Positions 63,492 to 64,000 of a DNA stretch of 64,000 bases are shown one piece after another. Both the position numbers and the translations under genes were made by a program. The DNA is from Maridesulfovibrio ferrireducens. GTDB taxonomy: Bacteria; Desulfobacterota; Desulfovibrionia; Desulfovibrionales; Desulfovibrionaceae. Each line of letters begins with the position of its first letter. The stretch's first letter is position 1. The notes beneath the pieces are model-generated. The model was not told the origin of the DNA. It worked only from the letters and a program-made list of their open reading frames with translations, and did no database searches. The stretch is taken from positions 1 through 64,000 of the forward strand of contig NZ_JAEINN010000007.1 in assembly GCF_016342405.1 (NCBI RefSeq), given 5' to 3'.

Positions 63492-64000
63492 ATGGAGTTT
63501 GAGTTTATAAGTGTCGATTATCCGACATCTCCCGGTGTGTATCTGATGAAAGATTCCACTAGTCTTATTATATATGTAGGGAAAGCTCGAAATTTACGTA
63601 AACGTCTTGCTTCCTACTTTCGTTCAGTTCAAAAACATACTCCCAAAACTAAAATTTTGGTTTCAAAGATAGCGTCCATTGATATTCTTGTTACTGCTAC
63701 AGAAAAGGAGGCTCTCCTTTTGGAGGCAAGCCTGATCAAGAAGCATAGGCCACGTTACAATGTGGTTTTGCGGGATGATAAGCAATACGTTCTTTTTCAG
63801 CTTGATAAACGTTCCGAGTATCCCCGTTTACGTTTAACCAGAAAAGTCGTGCGTGACGGATCTGTTTATTTCGGTCCATATACTTCCAGTTTTTTCGCGC
63901 GGGAAACATGGAAAATTCTTGGCAAAGTGTTTCAACTTCGCAAATGTTCTGATTCTGCTTTTAAAAATAGAGTCAGGCCTTGTTTGTATTATGACATCGG
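63492..64000 (+). CDS. uvrC: Excinuclease ABC subunit C, N-terminal part (cut by window end)
   Basis: 169 complete codons, open to the window edge. The GIY-YIG endonuclease domain is clear: SPGVYLMKD, IIYVGKARNLRKRL, LLLEASLIKKHRPRYNV and LRDDKQY, then VYFGPYTS and the start of the cysteine-containing part (RKC, RPCLYYDIG). UvrC makes both cuts in nucleotide excision repair with UvrA and UvrB. The remaining C-terminus (UvrB-binding, RNase H-like and HhH domains) should lie beyond 64000. Confidence 0.95.
   Translation, partial: MEFEFISVDYPTSPGVYLMKDSTSLIIYVGKARNLRKRLASYFRSVQKHTPKTKILVSKIASIDILVTATEKEALLLEASLIKKHRPRYNVVLRDDKQYVLFQLDKRSEYPRLRLTRKVVRDGSVYFGPYTSSFFARETWKILGKVFQLRKCSDSAFKNRVRPCLYYDI

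Noticed and set aside
1-64000. CRISPR arrays, defence islands and riboswitches
   Set aside because: No spaced repeat array, no cas or known defence gene, and no recognisable riboswitch core was found on either strand.

Overview
The window looks like a chromosome segment of an anaerobic, Gram-negative, low-to-mid-GC member of the Desulfovibrionaceae (Desulfovibrio/Maridesulfovibrio-like). This is inferred from gene content: a trimeric porin of the type abundant in these bacteria, a selenocysteine tRNA next to ftsH, a one-piece succinyl-CoA synthetase (beta-alpha fusion), a minimal two-gene SUF system, nickel-pincer (Lar) genes and a bacteriohemerythrin. No 16S rRNA gene is present, so the genus is not proven.

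Layout. 1-4188 is the right end of an integrated mobile element: a small HTH protein, a membrane-anchored ribbon-helix-helix protein, a ParA ATPase, a ribbon-helix-helix protein whose gene carries a cluster of CGTC/GACG repeats, two unknown genes and a tyrosine integrase. It ends at a displaced 3' half of a tRNA-Leu(UAG) gene (4137-4188) that still has its chromosomal terminator. From 4200 on the sequence is ordinary chromosome. 4364-9519 holds a DUF3089 hydrolase, an orphan XRE regulator, a THUMP RNA methyltransferase, a CheY-like regulator, phoH and ybeY. 9713-13484 is argF-argG-argH. After a hemerythrin gene and selC comes a long co-directional cluster (14383-24379): ftsH-folP-cdaA-cdaR-glmM-galU-unknown-priA, linking protein quality control, folate, cyclic di-AMP and envelope precursor synthesis.

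24386-35083 is mixed: a GT26-like/STAS fusion, an Smr protein, sufC-sufB, a YdjM-like membrane protein, a glycosyltransferase, the fused succinyl-CoA synthetase, two unknown genes and a CCA-type nucleotidyltransferase. 35164-38213 has a TVP38-like membrane protein and two tandem cyclic-nucleotide-binding proteins whose C-termini resemble the FliG C-terminal domain. Then birA, a very large PEP-synthase-like enzyme, two lipoprotein genes, a methyltransferase, larB/larC, galE, a DUF4139 protein and a FadL-type porin.

51693-63188 is almost all on the minus strand: tlyA, thrC, DUF456, paaK, then rpsF-rpsR-rplI-dnaB, fabI, purC, hisD and the porin. The window ends inside uvrC (plus strand, from 63492).

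Most of the window is housekeeping DNA. The observations most worth following are the CNBD/FliG-C-like tandem pair (35879-38213), the dnaB gene whose conserved N-terminus has no standard start codon (about 57092-57236), the partition-like module with an in-gene repeat cluster (862-1942), the tRNA-Leu attachment site, and the GT26-STAS fusion. I did not find a CRISPR array, a recognisable defence island, or a riboswitch.
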